The notes beneath the pieces were generated by a model. That model saw only the letters and a list, made by a program, of their open reading frames with translations, made no database searches and was not told where the DNA came from. A stretch of 64,000 nt of DNA, taken from JANQJA01 sp040880285. Its GTDB lineage: Bacteria > Pseudomonadota > Gammaproteobacteria > Pseudomonadales > Azotimanducaceae. Location of the stretch: assembly GCA_040880285.1 (NCBI GenBank), contig JBBDIT010000076.1, positions 1 through 64,000 on the forward strand, given 5' to 3'. Positions 51,422 through 60,288 of this stretch are shown here, piece by piece. A program made the translations under genes and the position numbers. Numbering within the stretch: the stretch's first letter is position 1; the number at the start of each line of letters is the position of its first letter.

Positions 51422-52666
51422 ATGCTAAAGGTCAGGAATTTTTTCAAATCGTTGTGGCGATTCGCCGACCAGTTGATGGGTAACTACGTGAGTGATGGTT
51501 GCCAGAGTACGGCTGCGGCGTTGACCTACCAGACGCTGTTTGCTGTGGTGCCGTTGCTGACAGTGACCTACTCCATGTTCAATGCCTTTGAAGCATTTGA
51601 CGGTGTAGCGGTTATGGTCGAAGAGTTCCTCTTTACTAATATCGTGCCAGAGAATGTGGGAGTGGTGCAGCAATACCTGAGCAGTTTTTCCGCCCAGGCA
51701 CGCAGTTTGTCGGTACCCAGCACGCTTCTACTGGCTATCACAGCCTTCTTGATGTTGATGACGATCGAAAAAACTTTCAATGAAATCTGGCGAGTACGTG
51801 AGCCAAGGCGGGGATTTCAACGATTCCTGATGTATTGGGCCATCCTGACTCTCGGGCCAATACTGATCGGTGTCGGATTCATTATTTCAACTTATCTTGT
51901 CTCGTTGCCACTGCTCAGCGATGTCAGTAAAACAACAGGTACGTTGCAATATGTACCCACGCTGTTGAGCATCTTTCTATTTACGTTACTTTATGTGGCA
52001 GTACCTAACTGCACGGTCCGGATACGGTACGCGGTAATCGGCGCCTTCTGCGTTGCCCTCGGTTTCGAGATGGCCAAAGGTTTGTTCACATCAATCGTGG
52101 CGAGGTCAAATTTTGAAGTGGTCTACGGTACTTTTGCCGCAGTTCCATTGTTTTTGCTATGGATATACCTGTCATGGACGATCGTGTTGATTGGCGCTGA
52201 ACTGGTCAAGGGGCTGAGTGTCTTTCGCTTTGGTGGCGACGATCGTGTCGAATCGCCCATGGCACAACTGCTACTGATTCTTGAACAGTTTTATCTCGCC
52301 CATAAACGTGGCGAGATTGTTTGGGAGGACAATATTCGTGAACTGTCTTTACGGATCGACGTGTCTCAATGGAATGACTACAAGGCAATATTGATGGGCC
52401 TTAACCTGATCAAGCCACTGGCCAAGGGCGGTCTCGTACTGTCTCGTGACTTGAAAGAGGTGAGTCTGTGGGATTTGTATCGAAGCGTGCCATTTGATAT
52501 GCCTCAACAGATGGGTGGAGATAAGTCCTGGGAACACAATCTTACCGAACGACTATATAAAATATCGGATCGTAGTATGGAGTATCTTAAGCTGGATCTG
52601 GAATCCCTGTTTCAACTAGATGAACCTGATGTGCCAGCGCCGATAGAACAAGAGGAGAGCGCATGA
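51422..52666 (+). CDS. YihY/BrkB-family membrane protein
   Basis: A 414-residue protein with six membrane segments in the first 270 residues (AAALTYQTLFAVVPLLTVTY, LLLAITAFLMLMTIEKTFNE and others) and a soluble C-terminus. YihY/BrkB proteins were once called RNase BN; they are membrane proteins of uncertain function. ATG at 51422 (MLKVRNFFKSLWRF) fits the family; 51401 is an in-frame alternative. The stop overlaps the next start by four bases. Confidence 0.82.
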   Translation: MLKVRNFFKSLWRFADQLMGNYVSDGCQSTAAALTYQTLFAVVPLLTVTYSMFNAFEAFDGVAVMVEEFLFTNIVPENVGVVQQYLSSFSAQARSLSVPSTLLLAITAFLMLMTIEKTFNEIWRVREPRRGFQRFLMYWAILTLGPILIGVGFIISTYLVSLPLLSDVSKTTGTLQYVPTLLSIFLFTLLYVAVPNCTVRIRYAVIGAFCVALGFEMAKGLFTSIVARSNFEVVYGTFAAVPLFLLWIYLSWTIVLIGAELVKGLSVFRFGGDDRVESPMAQLLLILEQFYLAHKRGEIVWEDNIRELSLRIDVSQWNDYKAILMGLNLIKPLAKGGLVLSRDLKEVSLWDLYRSVPFDMPQQMGGDKSWEHNLTERLYKISDRSMEYLKLDLESLFQLDEPDVPAPIEQEESA

Positions 52667-53136
52667 TTTCGATTAGGCGGTGGTTAACCCGTTTAAGTTG
52701 CTTGTTGCTGCTCTGCGCCTGTGTGCCCGCACCGGATTTTATTGATATAGAAGGGCAGGGACACAGGTACGAGGAAATCGACGACAAATGGATCATTGTG
52801 AACTATTGGGCGACCTGGTGCGGGCCTTGTATCAAGGAGATACCGGAGTTGAATGAACTGGCGCACGAACAGGCAGATCGAATTCGGGTCTTTGGTGTCA
52901 ATTGGGATGAGCCGGAGGGCGAGAAGCGCTTGGAGCAGGCCAAAAAAATGAAAATTGAATTTCCGGTCTACAGCGAGGATCCGTCTGGCCGATTGGGAAT
53001 CGAGAAGCCAAATGTGCTGCCAACAACTTACCTGTTTGCTCCTGGCCTGGTGCTGGTGGAGGAGTTGATCGGACCCCAGACGCGCGAATCCATTCTGGAA
53101 GTAGTTGATCGGATTAGTATCCAGGATCAGATCTAA
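52663..53136 (+). CDS. TlpA-like thioredoxin lipoprotein
   Basis: A 157-residue thioredoxin-fold protein with a lipoprotein signal (LTRLSCLLLLCAC, cysteine near 20) and the redox motif WATWCGPCIKEIPEL (CxxC). It would act at the periplasmic side of the membrane, reducing protein disulfides or cytochrome-maturation partners. Domain order is the TlpA type, with a PTTYLF cis-proline loop. Overlaps the BrkB gene by four bases. Confidence 0.83.
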   Translation: MISIRRWLTRLSCLLLLCACVPAPDFIDIEGQGHRYEEIDDKWIIVNYWATWCGPCIKEIPELNELAHEQADRIRVFGVNWDEPEGEKRLEQAKKMKIEFPVYSEDPSGRLGIEKPNVLPTTYLFAPGLVLVEELIGPQTRESILEVVDRISIQDQI

Positions 53137-53157
53137 CAGACCTTGTTCAGAGGTTTC

Positions 53158-54879
53158 CTAGTTGAGCGCTTTTGCGATTGCGTCTTTAAGAAATTGGACA
53201 GCCTCAGCGATCGGGATCTCGCTGGTTTCGCCAGTGCCCCGGTTCGCATACTCGACGATACCGGATTCCAGACCACGGTCACCAACGACCACGCGATGGG
53301 GAAAACCGATCAATTCTGCGTCAGCAAACTTGGCGCCTGGCCTTGGTCCGTCACGGTCATCCAGGAATACGTCAATGTTGGAAGCCGCAAGCTCTTCATA
53401 GAGCTTGTCTGCAGCAGTTGCGACATTCGGTGACTTGTGTGCGTTGACAGGAATAATTACAACCTGGAAGGGCGCGATCGCGGCTGGCCAAACCATGCCT
53501 TTATCATCATGATATTGTTCAATCACTGCTGCGACCAGGCGTGACACGCCCAGGCCGTAACATCCCATGATCATCGTGACTGCTCTGCCATTCTCATCCA
53601 GTACAGAAGCATTCATCGGTTTCGAATATTTGTCCCCCAATTTGAAGATATGTCCAACTTCGATGCCACGTTTGAATTGCAAGACGCCCTTGCCATCAGG
53701 ACTCAGGTCACCTTCGACTACTTCACGCAGGTCATAGACGTTGCCGAGACTGGCGTCTCGTCCCCAGTTGACGTTGGTATGATGGAACCCGTCCTGGTTA
53801 GCGCCACAGATAAAGTTACCGAGCACAGCGGCATCACGATCCACCAGGATGGGCATGTCCAGCCCCACAGGGCCAATGGAACCCGGCAAGGTCCCTGTGG
53901 ATGCCTTGATCTCGGCTTCTGTCGCCATCGAAAGTGGTGCCGCAACTTCTGGTAATTTCTCAGCCTTGAGCGGGTTTAGTTGATGGTCTCCACGTAAGAT
54001 GAGTGCCACGAGAGGTGTCGATTCGCCCTTGACGACGAGTGTCTTTACCGTCTCCGTGGGTGCCACACCCAGCAGTTGTGATACCGCATCAATTGTATGG
54101 GCGTCTGGTGTTGCGACCGTCGCCATGGCTCGTACCTCGATTCGTGACTTTTCGGGGTCCCTGGCTTGCGCCATCTCCACGTTCGCAGCGTAGTCACTGC
54201 CGGAGCTGAACGCGATGCGGTCTTCGCCCGAGTCGGCGAGTACATGGAATTCGATCGATGCCTTGCCACCAATACTGCCGGTATCAGCCAGTACGGGTCG
54301 ATATTCGAGTTTCATTCGTTCAAGGATGCGGCAGTAGGTCGCGTGCATCTCCTGGTAGGTTTCGTCCAGGCTGGCCTCATCAATGTGGAATGAATAGGCG
54401 TCTTTCATCAGGAATTCACGTGCCCTCAATAGTCCGAACCTGGGGCGGGTTTCATCCCGAAATTTGGTCTGGATCTGATAGTAATTGACAGGCAACTGGC
54501 GGTGGCTGCGCAATTCATTGCGCGCGATATCCGTGATTACCTCCTCATGGGTAGGGCCAAAGCAAAAGTCGCGGTCGCTGCGGTCGGTGAATTTGAGGAG
54601 CAAGCCTTCGTCATATTGTTGCCAGCGCCCGGATTCTTGCCAGAGTTCGGCAGGTTGCACCACCGGCATCAATAGTTCCTGCGCGCCGGACTTGTTCATC
54701 TCCTCGCGAACGATCGCCTCGACCTTCTGGAGCACTCGCAACCCAACAGGCATCCAGTTATATATGCCCGATGCCAGCTTGCGAATGAAGCCGGCCCTTA
54801 AAAGTAATCGGTGGCTTGCAATCTCGGCGTCCGCCGGCGTTTCCTTCAGCGTTGAGATTGTATATTTTGATGCTTTCAT
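53158..54879 (-). CDS. proS: Prolyl-tRNA synthetase ProS
   Basis: A 573-residue class II aminoacyl-tRNA synthetase of the bacterial type. Class II motif 1 is LASGIYNWMPVGLRVLQKV, motif 2 is KFRDETRPRFGLLRAREF and motif 3 is near GLGVSRLVAAVIEQY. Between, at about residues 230-380, lies a YbaK-like editing domain (PTETVKTLVVKGESTPLVAL), which clears Ala-tRNA(Pro). The free YbaK at 4618-5085 complements it for Cys-tRNA(Pro). ATG at 54879 is the family start; an earlier ATG at 54993 would translate a repetitive leader. Confidence 0.93.
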   Translation of the reverse strand: MKASKYTISTLKETPADAEIASHRLLLRAGFIRKLASGIYNWMPVGLRVLQKVEAIVREEMNKSGAQELLMPVVQPAELWQESGRWQQYDEGLLLKFTDRSDRDFCFGPTHEEVITDIARNELRSHRQLPVNYYQIQTKFRDETRPRFGLLRAREFLMKDAYSFHIDEASLDETYQEMHATYCRILERMKLEYRPVLADTGSIGGKASIEFHVLADSGEDRIAFSSGSDYAANVEMAQARDPEKSRIEVRAMATVATPDAHTIDAVSQLLGVAPTETVKTLVVKGESTPLVALILRGDHQLNPLKAEKLPEVAAPLSMATEAEIKASTGTLPGSIGPVGLDMPILVDRDAAVLGNFICGANQDGFHHTNVNWGRDASLGNVYDLREVVEGDLSPDGKGVLQFKRGIEVGHIFKLGDKYSKPMNASVLDENGRAVTMIMGCYGLGVSRLVAAVIEQYHDDKGMVWPAAIAPFQVVIIPVNAHKSPNVATAADKLYEELAASNIDVFLDDRDGPRPGAKFADAELIGFPHRVVVGDRGLESGIVEYANRGTGETSEIPIAEAVQFLKDAIAKALN

Positions 54880-54895
54880 GATGGATGTCTGGACT

Positions 54896-54931
54896 CTGGT
54901 TGCCTGGGCCCTGGTTGCCTGGGCCCTGGTT
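54896..54931. repeat. Tandem repeat of 15 bases in the proS leader
   Basis: CTGGTTGCCTGGGCC occurs twice in tandem at 54896-54925, followed by a partial third copy CTGGTT. It lies 17 bases upstream of the proS start. Short 15-base units can slip and change copy number. It would alter an upstream reading by five codons per unit. Confidence 0.85.
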
Positions 54932-55144
54932 TTCGTATAGTAACACTTTGGCGTGGCGTCGTGCTTTCCACTTGTAGGCTTAACCGGCGGCAAACGAGTC
55001 GGGGCGCGTGTTGGGGTGCCGATTGTCGTTGTGTCAGAGGCTTGACCCCAGGAAGAGAATAATCCCGGAGATCATAGCGGTAACGATTGGCAGCTAACGT
55101 TGCAGCTCTGGCGCGGCCACTGTCCGCCAATTGAAGCCAGAAAT

Positions 55145-55172
55145 AAAAAAGGCCACGTCAGCGGCCTTTTTT
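55145..55172. terminator. Bidirectional hairpin terminator after the HU gene
   Basis: AAAAAAGGCC and GGCCTTTTTT (55145-55154 and 55163-55172) flank an 8-base loop. Both ends carry runs of A/T, so the hairpin can end transcripts from either side: HU on the minus strand and anything entering from the left. Confidence 0.75.
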
Positions 55173-55192
55173 AACCTTTTGAAATAAAAGGC

Positions 55193-55576
55193 TTATACCA
55201 TTTCTTTCAATCCCTTTAGCGGCAGCACCTTGACTTTGGTGCTGGCTGGTTTGGCCGCGACATCCATGAGTTCGCCTGGGCGAAACGGGTTGGGAACACC
55301 CTTGCGTGCTTTCCTTGCCGGCTTTTTAACGGTCTTGATCTTCAACAGACCCGGAAAGGTAAATTCACCCACGCCGCCTTTCTTAACGTGACGTTCGATC
55401 AAAGTGCCCAATTCATCAAAAACTGCGTTGACCTGCTTTTTGCTCAGGTCAGTATTTGTTGCAATTTCGGAAAGGATTGCACTCTTGGTGAATTTTTCTT
55501 TAACAGCTGGTTGCTTTCTTGTTGCAGTTTTTCTTGTGGCGGTTTTGGCTTTTGATTTAGCCTTCTTTGCGGCCAT
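55193..55576 (-). CDS. HU-family DNA-binding protein with a basic N-terminal extension
   Basis: A 127-residue nucleoid protein. The HU/IHF body (KEKFTKSAILSEIATNTDL to the end) is 100 residues long; the first 25 residues are a lysine-, alanine- and threonine-rich tail (MAAKKAKSKAKTATRKTATR), like the histone H1-like tails of some HU proteins. The beta-arm contains GVPNPFRPGELMDVAAKPAS where the usual proline tip sits. The body appears to bind and bend DNA; the tail probably adds contacts. Confidence 0.85.
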   Translation of the reverse strand: MAAKKAKSKAKTATRKTATRKQPAVKEKFTKSAILSEIATNTDLSKKQVNAVFDELGTLIERHVKKGGVGEFTFPGLLKIKTVKKPARKARKGVPNPFRPGELMDVAAKPASTKVKVLPLKGLKEMV

Positions 55577-56131
55577 TTAAGTAAATCCTTGTTGGTCGAT
55601 AGTTAAAAGTTACTGGTTTTCGATAAAAAAAGATGCGTCATTACGATCTTTTTGTGGTGGTCTTTATATATGATTGCCCTCAGCGTAGCAAGCAGGAAGC
55701 GCCGTAAAACTACGACAAAAGGAAGTGTTTTCGTCGGAGCTGGAATCAAGTCAGGAACACCTGAGTTGAGCAATGAAATTACCGGGCTTTTTCTTCCAGC
55801 GATCCTCTCAATCTTGCCTATTACTCTTGCGATGAATCTGGATCAGGTTTGATAAAGCATTGGAAATTCGGTATCGGCGAGATGGTTGAGCGCATGTAGC
55901 GGGCGCGACCTGGCTTCTGCCAACCAACGCAGTCCGTTTACTAACTGTGATGTGAAATCTTGAATTCCTCTTTTTTGGCCCTATTTTCAGCAAAATGGGT
56001 GACATGCCAGTGTCGCGAATTTGTACGTATAGGTTATAATGCGCCGCCGCTGGGCCTGGGCAGCGATAAATCGATCCTGTGTAAGGATATCGCGGGGACC
56101 TGGGAACCCGGAAAATATAAAGGAAGAAACC
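55577..56131. promoter_or_regulatory. Divergent intergenic region with the fmdB promoter
   Basis: These 555 bases between HU and fmdB contain no convincing gene. TATAAT at 56035-56040, ending AGGTTATAATGCG, is a perfect -10 box for the fmdB-aspS-ruv direction; a -35 of TTGACA type is not clear. The HU promoter must lie on the other side. Short AT-rich frames on either strand do not look coding. Confidence 0.55.
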
Positions 56132-56485
56132 ATGCCTATTTATGAGTATCAGTGTAAGGCTTGTGGGCACAAGCTTGAGAAACTGCAAAAAATGAGTGAC
56201 GCTCCCCTCAAGGAGTGTTCCTCATGTTTGAAGCCGGAACTGACGAAGTTGGTCTCAGCAGCCGCATTTCGGCTGAAGGGTAGTGGCTGGTATGAGACTG
56301 ACTTTAAATCCGGCAGTAAAAAGAACGTTGTGAACGGGACCGATGCTGGTTCTGATTCCGGCAGTGCAACCAGCACCAGCAATGACTCATCCGGCGGTGA
56401 CACCAAAAGCGACCAGTCTTCAAGTGACAGCAAGTCCGGGGACAGTAGCACCAAATCAAAACCAGACGCGGCGGCAGCCAGTTAA
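56132..56485 (+). CDS. FmdB-family zinc-ribbon protein
   Basis: A 117-residue protein starting MPIYEYQCKACGHKLEKLQK, with CxxC pairs (CKAC, CSSC) that form a single zinc ribbon (residues 8-33). After residue 60 it becomes a low-complexity serine-, aspartate- and lysine-rich tail. FmdB proteins are small regulators of unclear role, named from formamidase operons; here the gene heads the aspS-ruv block. Good site AAAGGAAGAAACC before ATG. Confidence 0.82.
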   Translation: MPIYEYQCKACGHKLEKLQKMSDAPLKECSSCLKPELTKLVSAAAFRLKGSGWYETDFKSGSKKNVVNGTDAGSDSGSATSTSNDSSGGDTKSDQSSSDSKSGDSSTKSKPDAAAAS

Positions 56486-56551
56486 CTCAAGGAATGCCAA
56501 TATCGTGCCTGCCGCACGCGCCAATCAAAGACTTAAAGTAGGGGTAGTATG

Positions 56552-58318
56552 ATGCGGAGCCACTATTGTGGCCAGCTCAGGGATTCTCATATTGGAGAAG
56601 AAGTATCCCTGTTTGGCTGGGTTCATCGAAGGCGTGATCATGGAGGTGTCATATTTTTGGATCTTCGTGACCGGGAAGGCGTCGTACAGGTTGTATTCGA
56701 TCCTGACACCGTTGACGCTTTTAACCTTGCCGACCAGGTCCGCAATGAATTCGTGCTTGGTATCAAGGGTGTGGTGCGTGCGCGAGATGATGCTGCCCTG
56801 AATCCGAAAATGGCAACGGGCATGATTGAGGTGTTGGGTAAAGAACTCACGATCCTGAACCGGTCAGAAACGCCCCCTTTTCAGTTGGATGAATATTCCG
56901 AGGCTGGTGAGGATGTGCGCCTGCGCTATCGCTATATCGACTTGCGCAGGCCGGAGATGCAAGAACGACTTCGTATGCGTTCCAATGCTGTTCACTTTAT
57001 CCGTGGTTATCTGAGTGAGCTCGGATTCGTGGACATCGAAACACCAATCCTGACCAAGGCAACGCCGGAAGGGGCGCGCGACTACCTGGTGCCGAGCCGC
57101 ACACATGCGGGACAATTCTTCGCGTTGCCGCAATCGCCACAGCTGTTCAAACAGCTCCTGATGATGTCCGGGTTCGATCGCTATTACCAGATTGCCAGGT
57201 GTTTCCGGGACGAAGATTTACGTGCCGATCGGCAACCTGAGTTCACTCAGATTGATATCGAAACCACATTCATGTCAGAGCAAGAGATCATGGATCTGGT
57301 TGAGTCGATGTTGACGTGTCTGTTCAAGGAAACAATTGGCGTCGATCTTGGTAGGTTTCCTGTGATTACTTATGCAGCCGCGATGAAACTTTATGGCAGT
57401 GACAGGCCCGATCTCCGGTTTGATTTGCCGTTTGTCGAAATTGCTGACCTGATGACAGACGTTGAATTCAAGGTCTTTAGCGGACCAGCCAATGATGATG
57501 AGTCCCGGGTTGTTGCTTTGCGCCTACCGGATGGTGATCGCCTCAGCCGCAAAAACCTGGATGATTACACGAAGTTTGTCGGCGTCTACGGCGCCAGGGG
57601 CCTCGCGTACATCCGCGTGAACGATATAGCTGCAGGCATCGAAGGGCTACAGTCACCTATACTCAAATTCCTGCCTGACGATGTCGTCGCCAGCATTCTT
57701 GAACGCGTGGGTGCTGAAGACAAGGACGTCATCTTCTTTGGTGCCGATAGGGCCAGTGTCGTCAACGATGCCCTCGGCGCATTGCGATGCAAACTGGCAG
57801 AAGATCTGGACTTGTATGATCGGCAGTGGGCACCCTGCTGGGTGACCGAATTCCCCATGTTTGAAAAGGATGCTGCTGGCGGCTGGACGGCAATTCATCA
57901 TCCCTTTACCTGTCCTCTGGGTGAACCAGATGCGATGGTTGCAGACCCCGGCGCGACCTTGTCCCGGGCCTATGATGTGGTAATCAATGGGCATGAAGTC
58001 GGCGGTGGTTCAATTCGTGTGCACCAGCTTGAAATGCAACAGAAGATTTTCCAAGTGCTGCAGATGTCTGAAAATGAGGCTAACGTGAAGTTCGGGTTTC
58101 TGCTGGATGCGCTTGGCTATGGTGCCCCACCTCATGGCGGCCTCGCCCTTGGTCTTGATCGATTGATTATGCTGTTGGCGGGGACCAGCGCGATTCGTGA
58201 TGTCATTGCGTTTCCCAAAACGCAGACCGCGGCATGTTTGATGACGGCAGCCCCCAGTGACATAGATCCTGCACAATTGCGGGAGTTACACATCAGCGTT
58301 AACAAAAAGCCTCAGTAG
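56552..58318 (+). CDS. aspS: Aspartyl-tRNA synthetase AspS
   Basis: A 588-residue class II bacterial-type AspRS. N-terminal anticodon-binding domain opens MRSHYCGQLRDSHIGEEVSL; motif 2 is CFRDEDLRADRQPEFTQIDI; the GAD domain lies near 300-420; motif 3 is GLALGLDRLIML. A Met-Met start at 56549 exists; the family start is the second. Spaced about 60 bases from fmdB. The gene belongs to the aspS-yebC-ruvCAB-tol order of gammaproteobacteria. Confidence 0.93.
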   Translation: MRSHYCGQLRDSHIGEEVSLFGWVHRRRDHGGVIFLDLRDREGVVQVVFDPDTVDAFNLADQVRNEFVLGIKGVVRARDDAALNPKMATGMIEVLGKELTILNRSETPPFQLDEYSEAGEDVRLRYRYIDLRRPEMQERLRMRSNAVHFIRGYLSELGFVDIETPILTKATPEGARDYLVPSRTHAGQFFALPQSPQLFKQLLMMSGFDRYYQIARCFRDEDLRADRQPEFTQIDIETTFMSEQEIMDLVESMLTCLFKETIGVDLGRFPVITYAAAMKLYGSDRPDLRFDLPFVEIADLMTDVEFKVFSGPANDDESRVVALRLPDGDRLSRKNLDDYTKFVGVYGARGLAYIRVNDIAAGIEGLQSPILKFLPDDVVASILERVGAEDKDVIFFGADRASVVNDALGALRCKLAEDLDLYDRQWAPCWVTEFPMFEKDAAGGWTAIHHPFTCPLGEPDAMVADPGATLSRAYDVVINGHEVGGGSIRVHQLEMQQKIFQVLQMSENEANVKFGFLLDALGYGAPPHGGLALGLDRLIMLLAGTSAIRDVIAFPKTQTAACLMTAAPSDIDPAQLRELHISVNKKPQ

Positions 58319-58339
58319 TTTTTCCTGGAGTCGAGTGAC

Positions 58340-59080
58340 ATGGCTGGTCATAGCAAATGGTCCAACATCAAACATCGCAAGGCGGGTCAGGACGCCAAGC
58401 GTGCGAAAGTTTTTACCAAGCTTATTCGTGAACTAACCGTGGCGGCACGAGATGGTGGCGCCGTTGTGGAAGACAATCCGGCACTTCGAACCGTCGTGGA
58501 TAAAGCCAAGGCCGCTCAGATGCCGAAAGACACCATGGAACGGGCGATTGCCCGTGGCGCCGGTGGAGAAGACGGGGGCAGTCTTGAGTCCAATACCTAT
58601 GAAGGCTATGGTCCTGGCGGTGTGGCTATCCTGGTCGAAACCATGACTGACAACAAAAATCGAACAGTTGCAGAAGTACGTCACGCCTTTACCCGGGCCG
58701 GCGGTAACCTGGGAACCGACGGTTCGGTGGCTTACCTGTTTGACAAAAAGGGCCAGATAACCTTTGCGCCGGGGGCTGATGAAGATCGCATCATGGAAAT
58801 TGCCATAGAGGCCGGCGTCGAAGATGTAGAAACCGGTGAAGATGGCTCCATTGAGGTGCTGACTTTGCCCGAGGACTTCCATCGAGTGAGAGATGCCCTT
58901 CGGAACGCGGGTCTCAATCCAGAAGCCGCCGAAGTTGCGATGATTTCACAGGCTTATAGTGAACTGGATGTCGACACTGGTGAAAAGGTCCTGCGACTGC
59001 TGGATGCACTGGAAGACCTTGACGATGTTCAGAACGTCTTCACCAACGCGGACTTTCCCGATGAGATGCAGATGGACTGA
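58340..59080 (+). CDS. yebC: YebC/PmpR-family regulatory protein
   Basis: A 246-residue YebC protein beginning MAGHSKWSNIKHRKAGQDAK, the family's hallmark. The middle carries GGNLGTDGSVAYLFDKKG and the C-terminal domain follows. Members act as transcriptional regulators or, in recent work on paralogues, as factors aiding translation; the role here is unproven. The gene lies between aspS and ruvC, a common order. Confidence 0.92.
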   Translation: MAGHSKWSNIKHRKAGQDAKRAKVFTKLIRELTVAARDGGAVVEDNPALRTVVDKAKAAQMPKDTMERAIARGAGGEDGGSLESNTYEGYGPGGVAILVETMTDNKNRTVAEVRHAFTRAGGNLGTDGSVAYLFDKKGQITFAPGADEDRIMEIAIEAGVEDVETGEDGSIEVLTLPEDFHRVRDALRNAGLNPEAAEVAMISQAYSELDVDTGEKVLRLLDALEDLDDVQNVFTNADFPDEMQMD

Positions 59081-59146
59081 TAAAAAAGGGGGCGGATGTC
59101 TTTTTTGAGTGTGTTAATCTAGACAAAACCCACATCAGGTCAAGAC

Positions 59147-59680
59147 ATGACCCTTATCCTGGGAATCGATCCTGGTTCCAGAGTCACCGGCTTTGGCCTT
59201 ATCCGATCAGCCGGAGCCAGACATCAGTATGTCGCAAGCGGTTGTATCCGCACGACGGACCGTACTTCCCTGCCCGACAAGCTTGAAGAGATTTTCTCGG
59301 GAGTTACCGGGATCATTAATGAATATCAACCGGTGGAACTCGCTATTGAAAAGATATTTATGGCCAAGAGTGCCGAATCTGCTTTGAAGCTGGGGCATGC
59401 ACGCGGAGTTGCGATCGTTGCCGGTGTAAACCAGGGCCTGCCGATATACGAGTATGAGGCCCGTAAAGTTAAACAGGCGGTCGTCGGTACTGGCGCCGCC
59501 AATAAAGGCCAGGTGCAGCATATGGTGCAACGGTTGCTGGCGCTCCCGGGTGCCCCTCAGGCCGATGCCGCCGATGCGCTGGCAATTGCACTGTGTCACG
59601 CAAACACCAGGTCTATGATTTCCAGAGTGAACGGTGTGAATCAGTTTCGGCGTGGCCGTATGGTAAAGGCGCCAATATGA
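59147..59680 (+). CDS. ruvC: Holliday junction resolvase RuvC
   Basis: A 177-residue resolvase that cuts Holliday junctions. Catalytic acids: D7 in LGIDPGSRVTGFG, E in LAIEKIFMAKSA, and the C-terminal pair in QADAADALAIALCHA. The start MTLILGIDPG is the family start. The stop overlaps ruvA by four bases (ATGA). Confidence 0.93.
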   Translation: MTLILGIDPGSRVTGFGLIRSAGARHQYVASGCIRTTDRTSLPDKLEEIFSGVTGIINEYQPVELAIEKIFMAKSAESALKLGHARGVAIVAGVNQGLPIYEYEARKVKQAVVGTGAANKGQVQHMVQRLLALPGAPQADAADALAIALCHANTRSMISRVNGVNQFRRGRMVKAPI

Positions 59681-60267
59681 TTGGCAGGATTGAAGGCAAG
59701 ATCATCGAAATGGGCGCCACACATCTTCTGGTTGATGTCCATGGCGTCGGCTACGAGATTGAAATTCCCTTGTCTACCTATGCGCGGATCGTAAACGCTG
59801 ACACAGTCTCGCTACATACACATCTGGTGGTACGCGAGGACGCACAGCTCCTGTACGGATTCTCAACGGCTGGTGAACGTGAATTGTTTCGTGCGTTAAT
59901 CAAGGTCAATCGCGTTGGCCCCAAACTTGCGCTGACTATTATGTCGGGGATGGAAGCTAGTGCACTGGCCGAGTATATCCACAATGAGGACGCCGGGTCT
60001 CTGTCAGCACTTCCGGGAGTTGGCAAGAAAACTGCTGAGCAAATGATTATAGATTTGAGAGGCAAGCTGCCCAAGTTCCTTCAGGCTTTTGGCGGTAACG
60101 ATGCCAATTTACCCGCTTCATCGAGCGGCAGGTTCGCTGATGCTGAGTCGGCACTGATTGGTTTGGGATTCAAACCCCAGGAAGCAGCTCGTGCGTTATC
60201 AACGGTAGCCGACGAAAATGCTGATGTAGCCAGCCTGATCAAGCAGGCATTAAAGGCGCTGGGTTAA
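59677..60267 (+). CDS. ruvA: Holliday junction branch-migration protein RuvA
   Basis: A 196-residue protein that binds the four-way junction and recruits RuvB. It begins MIGRIEGKIIEMGATHLLVD, carries the helix-hairpin-helix motif LPGVGKKTAEQMIIDL (near 114-129), and the C-terminal three-helix domain that contacts RuvB. The ATG at 59677 overlaps ruvC; a longer upstream frame lies inside ruvC. Confidence 0.93.
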   Translation: MIGRIEGKIIEMGATHLLVDVHGVGYEIEIPLSTYARIVNADTVSLHTHLVVREDAQLLYGFSTAGERELFRALIKVNRVGPKLALTIMSGMEASALAEYIHNEDAGSLSALPGVGKKTAEQMIIDLRGKLPKFLQAFGGNDANLPASSSGRFADAESALIGLGFKPQEAARALSTVADENADVASLIKQALKALG

Positions 60268-60288
60268 GTATGGCAAACTGCTCAAAAC

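Noticed and set aside
54880..54993. Longer ProS starting at 54993
   Set aside because: The extra residues translate the tandem repeat and do not match the family; the ATG at 54879 is the conserved start.
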